This document shows positions 50,263 through 59,631 of a DNA stretch of 64,000 nucleotides, in pieces; the stretch's first letter is position 1; each line of letters opens with the position of its first letter. The notes below the pieces were generated by a model. It did not search any database. It was not told where the DNA came from and worked only from the letters and a program-made list of their open reading frames with translations. The translations under genes and the position numbers were made by a program. The stretch is from Palaeococcus pacificus DY20341 (GTDB taxonomy: Archaea > Methanobacteriota_B > Thermococci > Thermococcales > Thermococcaceae): positions 992,001 to 1,056,000 of the forward strand of contig NZ_CP006019.1 in NCBI RefSeq assembly GCF_000725425.1. The letters run 5' to 3'.

Positions 50263-51009
50263 TCAAGTTAAGTCTCCACAAGTGCAGTAGTGCTCATATG
50301 CTACGGTCTCTAACTCCTCAAACCCAGCTCCACTTATGGCCGAAAGGTAGAGGAGCCTAACCGAAGAAATAACGTCGGGCAAAAAAGAACACAGCTTGTA
50401 GGCTAAATATCCCTGTGTTGAGGGGTCTAATCGTAATCTCGAGCTCAAATACTCCAGATTATCCAAATATTTTTTGTAATATTCGAGCTCATTTTTAATT
50501 ATATCTATCTTATTTAGGGCTGGAATTGTAGTGGCACTAAGCCGAAGATCAATCATCAAAGCAAAGAATCTAACGAAGCAGTAATCGTACAGGTTCTTTA
50601 GAATGTTTGGATCAAAAAGGTAAACCACTAAAGGCTCTCTTAGATTCTCCATAAGATTTGAGCCAAAATCGTGGAACAGAAAACTCTCCATCTGCCCTGG
50701 AGTGTCTATTAAAACATAATCGAACTCTTCTTCGAGTTTTGATATTTCATTGGCATATTCTTTTGCATGAGGTGTTAAAATGTCATAGCTTTTTACTATG
50801 GCTCCGTTGGGGCCAAGCCCGCTCTTCATAAGCTGCTCCACGGTAATCATTTCTCTAACATCAACGTGGGGTGTGTAGGGGAGGGATTTAACTCCTGTGT
50901 CCAGATTAATATAAGCAACGTTATGCCCTTCTTTCTCTAAATATTGTCCAAATTTGGCTGTTAAAGTCGTTTTACCGCTTCCTGCTGTCCCAATGAATGT
51001 TAAAATCAT
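50263..51009 (-). CDS. GPN-loop GTPase
   Basis: 248 residues. P-loop GTAGSGKTTLT near residue 6. The GPN motif sits in SGLGPNGAIVKS near residue 66, DTPGQMESFLFHD is the switch region, and LNKIDII the NKxD motif. Homologous to archaeal PAB0955 (homodimeric GPN GTPase). Eukaryotic relatives assemble RNA polymerase II. It precedes MinD by 9 nt in transcription order after it, in one operon. Confidence 0.92.
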   Translation of the reverse strand: MILTFIGTAGSGKTTLTAKFGQYLEKEGHNVAYINLDTGVKSLPYTPHVDVREMITVEQLMKSGLGPNGAIVKSYDILTPHAKEYANEISKLEEEFDYVLIDTPGQMESFLFHDFGSNLMENLREPLVVYLFDPNILKNLYDYCFVRFFALMIDLRLSATTIPALNKIDIIKNELEYYKKYLDNLEYLSSRLRLDPSTQGYLAYKLCSFLPDVISSVRLLYLSAISGAGFEELETVAYEHYCTCGDLT

Positions 51010-51018
51010 TCAACCACC

Positions 51019-51759
51019 TTAATACATTACTTTTGCTTTAAACCCTGAGATGCGCATAACCTGCTCTGCTAGCTCCATAAATGCCTTTGCTCCTTCTGAA
51101 TTTGGTTTATATACTACAACAGGGATTCCTTCCAGCGTGCCTTCTCTAATAGCTCTGTCTTCAGGAATTACTGCTAACAATGGGACTTCCATAGCTTCGG
51201 CGGCAGCATCTGGTGGAATATCGTTATCGCTCCTCCCATATCTATTCAAAACGAATCCCAAAATAGCCAATCCCGCTTTTTTCAACACTATTCCTACTTT
51301 CATAGTGTCTGCAATACATGAGATTTCGGGATTCGTTACAAGTATAACCTCTTCAGAACTCAGCATAGCACTCATAGCATCAACTTGAAGCCCAGCAGGA
51401 CAATCTATTAGCACGAAGTCAAATTTTTCCTTTAAGGGAGCTAGGGTTTCAGGTAATCCCCTAGGGTCGGCTTTAATGACATGTTCCCAATCAACTGCAG
51501 CAGGAATAACGTAAACATTTTCGAACTGTGGAAGAGAGTATATGGCTTCATCTATTGAAGCGTCTCCCATAAGAACATCATGAATAGTAACGCTAGCATC
51601 GTCCATTCCCATAACCAGACTTAAATTAGCCATTGTTAGGTCAGCGTCAACAGCAACAACTTTTTTCCCAAGTTTACCGAGAGCCACTGCTAGGTTTGCG
51701 GCCACAGTTGTTTTTCCAGTCCCTCCTTTTCCCGACACGAGTGATATTAACTTTCCCAT
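51019..51759 (-). CDS. minD: MinD/ParA family ATPase
   Basis: 246 residues. Deviant Walker A GKGGTGKTTVAANLA near residue 10, ADLTMANL, and DCPAGLQVDAM near residue 120. The C-terminal amphipathic helix (MELAEQVMRIS GFKAKVMY) resembles a membrane-targeting sequence. In Pyrococcus MinD homologues are numerous; the partner here is uncertain. Divergent from the PINA gene. Confidence 0.9.
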   Translation of the reverse strand: MGKLISLVSGKGGTGKTTVAANLAVALGKLGKKVVAVDADLTMANLSLVMGMDDASVTIHDVLMGDASIDEAIYSLPQFENVYVIPAAVDWEHVIKADPRGLPETLAPLKEKFDFVLIDCPAGLQVDAMSAMLSSEEVILVTNPEISCIADTMKVGIVLKKAGLAILGFVLNRYGRSDNDIPPDAAAEAMEVPLLAVIPEDRAIREGTLEGIPVVVYKPNSEGAKAFMELAEQVMRISGFKAKVMY

Positions 51760-51811
51760 CCTCTCACCTTATAGTAATCTGACATTCCCCTTTATGAACT
51801 TTTCATTGCTA

Positions 51812-51822
51812 AGGTTTATATG
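51812..51822 (+). promoter_or_regulatory. TATA box of the PINA gene
   Basis: AAGGTTTATATG region, predicting transcription near 51843, ahead of AGGTGAGAAAA and the ATG at 51872. Confidence 0.5.
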
Positions 51823-51871
51823 TTGTTCAAATGCTTATTAAATTGAAGATCATGGTGAGAAGGTGAGAAAA

Positions 51872-53686
51872 ATGAGAGTTTTAATTCCCGATACGAGTGT
51901 GATTGTGGATGGGAGACTAACTCAGTATCTTGAAAGCTTAGGTGAGAAGGTTAGGATAATTATTCCGGAAGCTGTTGTTGCGGAGATAGAGCATCAAGCT
52001 AACCAAAAGAAAGCAATTGGGCATGTTGGACTGGAAGAACTTAAAAAACTTAGGAAGATGGCTGATGAAGACAAAATAGAGCTTGAATTCTATGGTGAAC
52101 GGCCAGAGCTTTGGCAGATAATCAAAGCAAAATCTGGAGAAATAGACAATATGGTCAGAGAAGTCGCTAAGGAACTAGGTGGAACACTGATTACAGGAGA
52201 TCAAATCCAAAGGGATATTGCCTTGGCTAAAGGGATAGATGTCATTTACTTGGAGGCCAAGCGCGAAGTTAAACACCGCCTTGAGGACTTTTTTGATGAG
52301 CACACTATGAGCGTTCACTTAAAAGCTGGCGTAAGGCCTTTAGCCAAGAGAGGAAGACCAGGAGAGTGGCGCTTAGTTCCTATAAGAGAGGAGCTTTTAA
52401 CAGATGAAGAAGTAGAGAAGATTGCCGATGATATCGTCGAGAGAACGAAGAGAGATCCGGAGTCCTTCATAGAGCTCGATGCTCAAGGAGCCACAGTTGT
52501 GCAGATGCGTAACTATCGTATAGTCATAGCAAGGCCTCCTTTTGCAGACAGAATAGAGATAACCGCAGTGAGACCTATCACGAAGCTTACTATAGAGGAC
52601 TACAAGCTCTCAGAGAAGCTCAAGGAGCGCTTAACCACCAAAGCAGAGGGAATACTCATCGCTGGAGCTCCGGGTGAAGGTAAGACAACCTTTGCTCAAG
52701 CCTTGGCCGAATATTATGCCTCAATGGGCAAGATAGTCAAGACCATGGAGAAGCCGAGAGACCTGCAGGTCAGTGAAGAGATAACACAATATACCGCTTT
52801 AGAAGGCAAGATGGAGCTCACCGGAGATTTACTTCTCCTTGTGAGGCCTGACTACACAATATACGATGAGATGAGGAAGACAAGGGACTTCAAGATTTAT
52901 GCTGATTTAAGATTAGCTGGCGTTGGGATGGTAGGTGTTGTGCACGCCACTAAGCCTATAGATGCTATCCAAAGGTTCATTGGAAGAGTAGAGCTTGGAA
53001 TGATACCCCAAATCGTTGATACGGTGATTTTCATAAAATCTGGAAAAATCGAGAAAGTGCTCAGTTTAGAATATAAGGTTAAAGTGCCAAGCGGAATGAC
53101 AGAAGAGGACTTAGCGAGGCCTGTTATAGAAGTGAAGGACTTTGAGAGCGGCGAGCTTGAGTATGAGATTTACACCTACGGTGAGCAGATAAGCATTGTT
53201 CCAGTCAAGAAGAAAGGGGAAAAGGCCCCTGCCCTAAGACTGGCCGAAAGAAAGCTTAGACAGGAGATTAAGAGGTTTTTACCCGATGTTTATACTGAAG
53301 TTGAGCTCGTAAGTCCCCACAGGGCCATAATATATGCGGATGAGTTCGACATCCCGGCCATAATAGGCAAGAAAGGGAAGCGCATAACGGAAATAGAGAA
53401 AAAAGTAGGTATAAGCATAGACGTCAAGAGCTTTGAAGAGAGAGCTATAGAAGAAGGGCCCAAGGAGAAAATACACGTGGATGTTGATGAAAAGAAAAAC
53501 CAGTTTGTTCTTAGAGTCAGCAAGGACTTTGCGGGGATGCCAATAAAGTTCTACGCAGGTGAGGATTATATATTCACGGCAACGCCGTCAAAGAAGGGCA
53601 TGGTTAAAGTGAACAAGAAGACACCAATAGGAAGAGAAATAGCGCGCATGCTGGAAGAGGGAAGGGAAATCTGGGCATCCCTCTAG
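51872..53686 (+). CDS. PIN-PilT-type ATPase with KH domain (PINA)
   Basis: 604 residues. N-terminal PIN domain (1-130: VLIPDTSVIVDGRLTQ, EIDNMVREVAKEL, LITGDQIQRD). Central PilT/secretion ATPase with GAPGEGKTTFAQALAEYY near residue 265 and Walker B-region LLVRPDYTIYDEMRKTRDF. C-terminal KH-like RNA/DNA-binding fold (EFDIPAIIGKKGKRITEIEKKVGI near residue 495). Archaeal PINA forms hexamers that branch-migrate Holliday junctions with Hjc. The ATG at 51872 follows AGGTGAGAAAA. Confidence 0.9.
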   Translation: MRVLIPDTSVIVDGRLTQYLESLGEKVRIIIPEAVVAEIEHQANQKKAIGHVGLEELKKLRKMADEDKIELEFYGERPELWQIIKAKSGEIDNMVREVAKELGGTLITGDQIQRDIALAKGIDVIYLEAKREVKHRLEDFFDEHTMSVHLKAGVRPLAKRGRPGEWRLVPIREELLTDEEVEKIADDIVERTKRDPESFIELDAQGATVVQMRNYRIVIARPPFADRIEITAVRPITKLTIEDYKLSEKLKERLTTKAEGILIAGAPGEGKTTFAQALAEYYASMGKIVKTMEKPRDLQVSEEITQYTALEGKMELTGDLLLLVRPDYTIYDEMRKTRDFKIYADLRLAGVGMVGVVHATKPIDAIQRFIGRVELGMIPQIVDTVIFIKSGKIEKVLSLEYKVKVPSGMTEEDLARPVIEVKDFESGELEYEIYTYGEQISIVPVKKKGEKAPALRLAERKLRQEIKRFLPDVYTEVELVSPHRAIIYADEFDIPAIIGKKGKRITEIEKKVGISIDVKSFEERAIEEGPKEKIHVDVDEKKNQFVLRVSKDFAGMPIKFYAGEDYIFTATPSKKGMVKVNKKTPIGREIARMLEEGREIWASL

Positions 53687-53728
53687 AGCCCTTTTGTTAT
53701 CTTTTTTAGCATCAAGTTTGAGCTCTGT

Positions 53729-54973
53729 TCATGACTTTTTGACAAGCTCTATAACTGCTTCAACATGCGGTGTGTGAGGAAACATGTCAATCAAAACAGC
53801 CTTCTCAATTTTGTATCTTTCACTTAAGGCTTCAAAGTCCTTAAGGAAGGCCCTTGGATTGCACGAAACGTAAACTATCCTCTCCGCTCTGCTTTTGGCT
53901 AAGAGTTTTGCACCTTCTTTTAGACCTTTTCTTGGGGGGTCAACAATTATTGTGTCATAACTTTCAAGCTTGACTTCTTCAGCATTGCCAACCCTAAAGA
54001 GGGCATCTACGTCGTTAAGTTCGGCGTTTTTGTTTGCCATTTCAACGGCAAAAGGATTAATCTCAACACCCTCAACATCAAAACCCCTTTTGGCGAGATA
54101 AACGCCGAAGGTGCCAACTCCCGCGTATAAGTCAAAAACCTTCTCACCATCAGTGAAGTCTTCGACCGCTTTTAAGAGGGCAGGTAAGGCGTATGAATTG
54201 GTTTGAAAGAAGCTGTTCGGATGAATTAAATAAACCACATTCCCGATTTTCTCTTGTATGTATTCTTTACCCTTGACCAAGCGGGGTTCTCCCCTTGGAT
54301 CGTCTCTCTCGTCAGTCTTAAAGCTCCAATAGATGGAATCAGCAAAGGAAAAATAGTCTTCAAAGCTCTCTGGAACTTTTTCGGAGTGGGCTATTAAGTT
54401 AACCATTACTTCCCCGGTGAATTTCCCCTCACGAATGCTTAGATAGTGAAGAATACCGCGCTTGGCTTTAACATCCCAAGGCTCTATCTTTTCCTCGCGC
54501 ATGAATGCCTTTAGAGCGCTCAGATATTCACGAGTTCTATTTGAGAAGATTGGACACTCTTTCACATCAACGATGCTCCACCACTTGCCGAACTCCTTGA
54601 AGCCAATTCCTTGAGTTGTAATTATGAAGTTGCTGGCGTTTCTAAAGTTCCACACTTGGGGAGAGCCCTTAATCTCGGCGTTTATGCCGGTTATTTTCTC
54701 AAAAGTTTTCTGCTTAATCTTTAACTGTTCTTTGTACTTAATGTGCTGCCAAAGACAAGCACACTTTCCAAAGTGCATGCACCTCGGCCTCTGTCTTAAC
54801 CTCGACTCTTCTAAGAGCTCGAAGTCCGTGGCGAGATGTCTTCCAAAGCGTCTTCTTGTTTTTCTTACTTCTACTAAATCCCCTACCACCGTGTAAGGGA
54901 CATAGATGGGTTTTTTACCTAAGAGGCCGTAGCCATCTTCGCTCATCTCTTCTATGCGGCCTTTTCCTTTCAT
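53729..54973 (-). CDS. RlmD/TrmA family RNA (uracil-5-)-methyltransferase
   Basis: 414 residues. TRAM-like N-terminus (GKGRIEEMSEDGYGLLGKKPIYVPYTVVGDLVEV), a [4Fe-4S] site CMHFGKCACLW plus KECPIF, a Rossmann core with DLYAGVGTFGVYLAKRGF, DPPRKGLK, and catalytic VSCNPRAF. Pyrococcus relatives methylate U54 of tRNA or a 23S uridine. Start: ATG at 54971-54973, within about 30 nt of a TATAAAAA box, giving a nearly leaderless message. A longer frame to 55087 would run through the promoter. Confidence 0.88.
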   Translation of the reverse strand: MKGKGRIEEMSEDGYGLLGKKPIYVPYTVVGDLVEVRKTRRRFGRHLATDFELLEESRLRQRPRCMHFGKCACLWQHIKYKEQLKIKQKTFEKITGINAEIKGSPQVWNFRNASNFIITTQGIGFKEFGKWWSIVDVKECPIFSNRTREYLSALKAFMREEKIEPWDVKAKRGILHYLSIREGKFTGEVMVNLIAHSEKVPESFEDYFSFADSIYWSFKTDERDDPRGEPRLVKGKEYIQEKIGNVVYLIHPNSFFQTNSYALPALLKAVEDFTDGEKVFDLYAGVGTFGVYLAKRGFDVEGVEINPFAVEMANKNAELNDVDALFRVGNAEEVKLESYDTIIVDPPRKGLKEGAKLLAKSRAERIVYVSCNPRAFLKDFEALSERYKIEKAVLIDMFPHTPHVEAVIELVKKS

Positions 54974-54989
54974 GTATGGTGGTAGGTAA

Positions 54990-55001
54990 AGGGCCTTTTT
55001 A
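54990..55001. promoter_or_regulatory. Shared TATA element between the methyltransferase and gyaR
   Basis: On the minus strand AGTATAAAAAGG; on the plus strand CCTTTTTATACT. One AT element lies at a suitable distance from both starts, 54973 (minus) and 55058 (plus), so the two genes may share a bidirectional TATA box. Confidence 0.45.
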
Positions 55002-55057
55002 TACTCATCGAAAACCTCAAATTCTCTGCAATGGAGAACATTTGGGGGTGAGTAAAA

Positions 55058-56059
55058 ATGAAGCCTAAAGTCTTCATTACAAGACAAATTCCCGACAACG
55101 GAGTTGAGCTCCTTGAGAAATACTACGATGTCGAAGTCTGGGGAGAAGAGAAAGAGCCGCCTAGGGAGGTTCTCCTTGAAAAAGTGAAGGAAGTCGATGC
55201 ATTAGTAACCCTTTTGAGCGATAAAATTGACAGGGAGCTTTTGGAGGGTGCGCCCAAGCTCAGGATTATTGCCCAATATGCAGTCGGCTACGACAATATT
55301 GACGTTAAAGAAGCGACTAAGAGAGGGATATACGTTACAAACACTCCAGACGTTTTAACCGACGCCACCGCGGACTTAGCTTTTGCCCTCTTATTAGGGG
55401 TGGCAAGGCGCTTAGTCGAGGCGGATGAGTTCGTTAGGAGCGGCGAGTGGAAGAAGAGAGGCGTTGCGTGGCACCCGCTAATGTATCTCGGCTATGATGT
55501 CTATGGAAAGACTATTGGAATAATCGGCTTTGGAAGGATTGGGCAGGCAATGGCAAAAAGGGCGAAGGGATTTGGGATGCGCATTCTATACTGGAACCGC
55601 ACGAGGAAAGAAAAAGCAGAGAAAGAGATAGGTGCTGAGTTCGTGGACTTAGAGACGCTTCTAAAGGAGAGCGACTTCGTTAGCTTGCATGTTCCATTGA
55701 ACGAAGAGACCAGCGGTTTGATCGGTGAGCAGGAGCTCAAAATGATGAAGCCAACTGCCATTCTAATAAACACCGCAAGGGGAAAAGTAGTTGATACAAA
55801 AGCACTAATTAAAGCTCTAAAAGAGGGCTGGATTGCTGGCGCGGGTCTTGACGTCTTTGAGGAGGAGCCATACTACAACGAAGAGCTCTTTAAGCTGAGC
55901 AATGTTGTCTTAGCTCCGCACATAGGAAGCGCTACTTACGGAGCGAGAGAAGCTATGGCCGAGCTAGTTGCTAGGAATCTGATAGCCTTTGCTAAAGGCG
56001 AGGTTCCGCCGACGCTCGTCAATAGGGATGTTTTGAGCGTTAGAAAACCTGGCTTTTGA
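55058..56059 (+). CDS. gyaR: Glyoxylate reductase (D-2-hydroxyacid dehydrogenase)
   Basis: 333 residues. NAD(P)-binding [15 protein letters not shown] near residue 152, catalytic Arg in NTARGKVVD, Glu in [10 protein letters not shown] and His in [15 protein letters not shown]. It is close to Thermococcus litoralis glyoxylate reductase, which reduces glyoxylate to glycolate with NAD(P)H. The ATG follows GGGGGTGAGTAAAA. Confidence 0.94.
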   Translation: MKPKVFITRQIPDNGVELLEKYYDVEVWGEEKEPPREVLLEKVKEVDALVTLLSDKIDRELLEGAPKLRIIAQYAVGYDNIDVKEATKRGIYVTNTPDVLTDATADLAFALLLGVARRLVEADEFVRSGEWKKRGVAWHPLMYLGYDVYGKTIGIIGFGRIGQAMAKRAKGFGMRILYWNRTRKEKAEKEIGAEFVDLETLLKESDFVSLHVPLNEETSGLIGEQELKMMKPTAILINTARGKVVDTKALIKALKEGWIAGAGLDVFEEEPYYNEELFKLSNVVLAPHIGSATYGAREAMAELVARNLIAFAKGEVPPTLVNRDVLSVRKPGF

Positions 56060-56078
56060 GTTTTTCTCTTTTCCCAAA

Positions 56079-56092
56079 AACTTTAAATTTTC
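56079..56092 (+). promoter_or_regulatory. TATA box of the IPCT/DIPPS gene
   Basis: AAACTTTAAATTTT; transcription expected near 56110. This supports a GTG start at 56122 after GGTGGTGAA. Confidence 0.55.
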
Positions 56093-56121
56093 CAAATGTT
56101 ACTAAAATTGTAGGTGGTGAA

Positions 56122-57402
56122 GTGAAGGGAGTAATTTTGGCGGCAGGACTTGGAAGTAGGATGGGCAGACTAACTGAAGAAACGCCTAAGGGACTCTTAA
56201 GGATCGCGGGGAGGGAAATCCTCTATCGAACTATGAAAACCTTAGAGGAGCTTGGAGTTGAAGAGTTCATTATTGTCACAAACCCTAAGTATGAAGACAA
56301 GTTTAGGGAATTCCTCAGAGAGAACGGTTTCAATGCCCAAATCATCGTAAATGAACACCCTGAGAAGGGAAACGGGTATTCTCTCTATCTTGCAAAGAAT
56401 TATGTTGGGGAGAAATTCATCCTCGTTATGAGCGACCATGTCTACGAGAGGGCTTTTCTCGAAAGGGCGATTCGCGGGGAGGGCCTTATAATTGATAGGA
56501 ATCCAAAATATGTTAACCTAAAGGAAGCGACTAAAGTTTTAGTTGAAGATGGGAGAATAAAAGATATTGGGAAGAGATTGAAAGCGTACGATGGCGCTGA
56601 TACAGGCTTTTTCGTGCTTACGAAGGAGACTTTTAAATATGCCGAGGGGATTCTTGAGCAGAGGGGGAAAGCCGAGCTGAGCGAAATCGTCAAAAAAGCG
56701 GGTCTTAAGGTTACTGAAGTGTCGGGCCTCTTTTGGATGGACGTTGATACTCCCCAAGACCTCAAAAAAGCGAACCGCTTTATAGTCCTGAACGCGGTGA
56801 AGGGAACAGGTGACGGGTTCATTTCAAGGCATTTAAACAGAAAAATCTCCACGCGAATATCTGCTCTTTTGGCAAACCACATAACTCCTATGCAAGCAAC
56901 AATCTTTACTTTCCTTTTGGGGCTCTTTGCTGCAGTTATGACCTTCCTAAGCATCCCTTTAGCAGGCTTACTATATCAAATGAGCTCAATTTTAGATGGT
57001 GTTGATGGTGAGATAGCGAGAGCCTCAATGAGGACGAGCAGATTTGGAGGCTATTTAGACTCAATTCTCGACCGCTACGTTGATTTTGCATTCATCCTAA
57101 TGCTGGCTTTAGCTTATGGAAAAACTTCCTTGGGGTTTTGGAGCTGGGTTGCTTTGGCCATATTTGGCTCTGTCATGGTGAGCTATTCAACTGAGCGATA
57201 TAAAGCAGCATACGGAAAAGATATTTACAAAGAAACCCCAACAATGCGCTATCTTCCCGGAAAGCGAGATGAGAGAATATTTTTAACGATGCTGTTTTGC
57301 TTGCTTGGATTAATCGAGTGGGTTTTTATCGTGCTTGCAGCACTAACGCATCTTAGGGTCTTCACAACAGTTCTGCTGGTGAGAAGAAACGCAAAAACTT
57401 AA
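56122..57402 (+). CDS. Bifunctional inositol-1-phosphate cytidylyltransferase/DIPP synthase
   Basis: 426 residues. N-terminal nucleotidyltransferase ([24 protein letters not shown], then [11 protein letters not shown]) makes CDP-inositol. The C-terminal CDP-alcohol phosphatidyltransferase ([30 protein letters not shown], with about six membrane helices) couples it to inositol 1-phosphate. The product, di-myo-inositol-phosphate phosphate, is dephosphorylated to the heat-protective solute DIP. Pairs with the downstream inositol-1-phosphate synthase. Confidence 0.93.
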   Translation: MKGVILAAGLGSRMGRLTEETPKGLLRIAGREILYRTMKTLEELGVEEFIIVTNPKYEDKFREFLRENGFNAQIIVNEHPEKGNGYSLYLAKNYVGEKFILVMSDHVYERAFLERAIRGEGLIIDRNPKYVNLKEATKVLVEDGRIKDIGKRLKAYDGADTGFFVLTKETFKYAEGILEQRGKAELSEIVKKAGLKVTEVSGLFWMDVDTPQDLKKANRFIVLNAVKGTGDGFISRHLNRKISTRISALLANHITPMQATIFTFLLGLFAAVMTFLSIPLAGLLYQMSSILDGVDGEIARASMRTSRFGGYLDSILDRYVDFAFILMLALAYGKTSLGFWSWVALAIFGSVMVSYSTERYKAAYGKDIYKETPTMRYLPGKRDERIFLTMLFCLLGLIEWVFIVLAALTHLRVFTTVLLVRRNAKT

Positions 57403-57409
57403 TATATCA

Positions 57410-57487
57410 CCGAAAGTGTTATATATGGCTCACCGCTAAAAAGCTCATAGTTTAAAAATATTACAAAACCGAAAACTATTTAATATG
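57410..57487 (+). promoter_or_regulatory. Tandem promoters upstream of the inositol-1-phosphate synthase
   Basis: Two strong BRE/TATA units. First: CCGAAAG (57410-57416) plus TGTTATATATGG. Second: CCGAAAA (57469-57475) plus CTATTTAATATG. The second would start transcription near 57509, just ahead of GGTGGTAGAG. The first would start near 57450. High expression is expected; the similarity of the two BREs is notable. Confidence 0.55.
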
Positions 57488-57519
57488 TGTAAAATAAAAC
57501 TGGGGTTTAGGTGGTAGAG

Positions 57520-58671
57520 ATGGTGAAGGTTGTAATCTTAGGGCAAGGATACGTTGCAAGCATATTTGCAGTTGGTCTTGAGAGAATAAAGAATGGAGAG
57601 CTTGGCTACTACGGTATTCCTTTGGCTAATGAGCTCCCAATAAAAGTTGAGGATGTTGAAATCGTTGGAAGCTACGATGTTGATAAGAGCAAGATAGGAA
57701 AGCCTCTCTATGAAGTAGTTAAGAGGTATGACGATGGTGAGATTCCTGAAAGCCTCAAGAATATTATTGTGAGAAAGGGAATCCACCTCAGGAGCCTTAG
57801 GAACCTCCCAATTGAGGCAGAAGGTTTGGAAGATGAGATGAGCTTAAGCGAAGCTGTTGAGAGGCTCGTCGAGGAGTGGAAGAGCTTAGGCGCTGAGGTG
57901 TTCATAAACGTCTGTACCACTGAGGCTTTTGAACCCTTTGGAAGCAAGGAGGAGATAGTAAAAGCAATTGAAGAGAACAACAAGGAGAGACTAACAGCCA
58001 CTCAGGTTTACGTCTATGCTGCTGCTAAGTATGCTAAGGAAGTGGGAGGTGCTGCCTTCGTCAATGCAATCCCAACGCTCATAGCAAATGACCCAGCTTT
58101 CATCGAGCTCGCAAAGGAGAGCAACCTTGTGCTCTTCGGTGATGATGGGGCAACAGGTGCAACCCCATTAACCGCTGATGTTTTGACACACTTAGCCCAA
58201 AGGAACCGCTATGTAAAGGACGTTGCTCAGTTCAACATAGGTGGAAACAACGACTTTCTGGCTTTGACTGACAAAGAGAGGAACAAGAGCAAGGAGTTCA
58301 CAAAATCAAGCATTGTTAAGGACTTGCTCGGCTATGATGCACCACACTACATCAAGCCTACTGGATTTTTGGAGCCCCTCGGCGACAGAAAGTTCATTGC
58401 AATGCACATCGAGTATGTGAGCTTCAATGGGGCTATAGACGAGCTCATCATAAACGGTAGGATAAACGACAGCCCAGCCTTGGCAGGCCTTTTAGTGGAC
58501 TTAGCTAGACTTGGAAAGATAGCCATTGAGAAGAAGGAGTTTGGCCCAGTCTATGAAGTAAACGCCTTCTACATGAAAAACCCAGGACCAAATGACAAAC
58601 CAAACATTCCAAGGATTATAGCCTATGAGAAGATGAGGATGTGGGCAGGGCTGGAGCCAAAGTGGTTCTGA
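57520..58671 (+). CDS. ino1: myo-inositol-1-phosphate synthase
   Basis: 383 residues. NAD-binding VVILGQGYVASIFAVGLERIKNG at the start, NVCTTEAF near residue 135, DGATGATPLTADVLTHLAQRN near residue 210, and GGNNDFLALTD near residue 250, all standard for archaeal MIPS. It converts glucose 6-phosphate to inositol 1-phosphate, the first step to di-myo-inositol phosphate. The ATG at 57520 follows GGTGGTAGAG. It lies downstream of the second-step enzyme on the same strand but has its own promoter. Confidence 0.94.
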   Translation: MVKVVILGQGYVASIFAVGLERIKNGELGYYGIPLANELPIKVEDVEIVGSYDVDKSKIGKPLYEVVKRYDDGEIPESLKNIIVRKGIHLRSLRNLPIEAEGLEDEMSLSEAVERLVEEWKSLGAEVFINVCTTEAFEPFGSKEEIVKAIEENNKERLTATQVYVYAAAKYAKEVGGAAFVNAIPTLIANDPAFIELAKESNLVLFGDDGATGATPLTADVLTHLAQRNRYVKDVAQFNIGGNNDFLALTDKERNKSKEFTKSSIVKDLLGYDAPHYIKPTGFLEPLGDRKFIAMHIEYVSFNGAIDELIINGRINDSPALAGLLVDLARLGKIAIEKKEFGPVYEVNAFYMKNPGPNDKPNIPRIIAYEKMRMWAGLEPKWF

Positions 58672-58700
58672 GCTCTTTCATTTCTCTTTTAGTATTTCCA

Positions 58701-58720
58701 ACCGAAAACTTTTTAGTTAC
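58701..58720 (+). promoter_or_regulatory. BRE/TATA promoter of the UPF0147 gene
   Basis: ACCGAAAACTTTTTAGTTAC. The BRE has the same CCGAAAA form as the inositol synthase promoter. Transcription expected near 58740. Confidence 0.5.
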
Positions 58721-58785
58721 AAAAGTGCAATATAGGATGAGGAAATTTTAGTTACTAATTCTTACTAAATGGCGGAGGTGGTAGA

Positions 58786-59040
58786 ATGAGCGAAGAGAGA
58801 ATTCAACAAATTATTCAAGTTCTAAAGGAACAAGTTGTTCAAGATACAGTCGTTCCAAGGAACATTAGAAGGGCTGCAGAGCAGGCAATTGAGAGACTAA
58901 TGGATACAAATGTTGAGCCTGCTGTTAGAGCAGCCGATGCTATAGCCATTCTTGAAGAAATAAGTGAAGATCCAAACATGCCCTTGCACACTAGAACTAT
59001 AATTTGGGAAGTTCTTGGAGCTTTAGAGCAGGTCCAATGA
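58786..59040 (+). CDS. UPF0147 family protein
   Basis: 84 residues, all helical: SEERIQQIIQVLKEQVVQDTVVPRNIRRAAEQAIERLMD..., ending EVLGALEQVQ. The archaeal UPF0147 family forms small helical bundles and has no known function. Start fixed by GGCGGAGGTGGTAGA. High-quality promoter upstream, so probably well expressed. Confidence 0.9.
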   Translation: MSEERIQQIIQVLKEQVVQDTVVPRNIRRAAEQAIERLMDTNVEPAVRAADAIAILEEISEDPNMPLHTRTIIWEVLGALEQVQ

Positions 59041-59067
59041 GTTTGATTTTCTTCCCTATGGATTTTT

Positions 59068-59631
59068 CTACTTCTTAAATTTGCTCAGATACCACAGCTT
59101 TGCGCTCTCCTCTACGAGCTCTGCCTTGTAGAACGTTTCTCTTAGGCTTTTTCCAACAGTTACAATCCCATGCTTTTCCATTATTGCGGCGTCGTAGTCT
59201 TTTAAGTGCTTTGTTACTTCGAGAGCAAGCTCTTCAGTCCCTGCTGGCTTAAAAGGCACTATGGGAATCTTCTTGAGGTAAATCTCAGCCTCAGGGGTTA
59301 TTATTGGTAGCTCTCCCTTCAAAAGGGCTGATGCTGCTATTGCGTATGGAGGGTGGAGATGCGCTATTGCTCTAACATCTTCCCTTTCTTTATAAATGTA
59401 AAAGTGGAGCCTCCACTCGGATGAAGGTCTTATTGCGCTAAGTTGCTTCCCCTCTAGGTCCATGACCGCTACTTGGGAGAAGCTCAAATCATCCATTACG
59501 GCACCAGTGGCCTTTATAAATATCTTATCTCTAAAGAGAATGCTTAAATTTCCTCCAAAAGCTGCTGTTAGTCCTCTTTCATGGGCTAAGCGGGAGTACT
59601 TGAGGAGCTGGGACTTTACTAGGAAGCTCAC
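59068..59631 (-). CDS. Class II aldolase/adducin family protein
   Basis: 187 residues. Zinc ligands AHLHPPYA and KHGIVTVG, the GGNLSI phosphate loop near residue 28, and a Glu near residue 55. Similar to L-fuculose phosphate aldolase/methylthioribulose-phosphate dehydratase. GTG start at 59629-59631 after GGGGGAGAAAAA, overlapping the Zn-ribbon gene stop by 4 nt. Substrate not determined. Confidence 0.85.
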   Translation of the reverse strand: MSFLVKSQLLKYSRLAHERGLTAAFGGNLSILFRDKIFIKATGAVMDDLSFSQVAVMDLEGKQLSAIRPSSEWRLHFYIYKEREDVRAIAHLHPPYAIAASALLKGELPIITPEAEIYLKKIPIVPFKPAGTEELALEVTKHLKDYDAAIMEKHGIVTVGKSLRETFYKAELVEESAKLWYLSKFKK

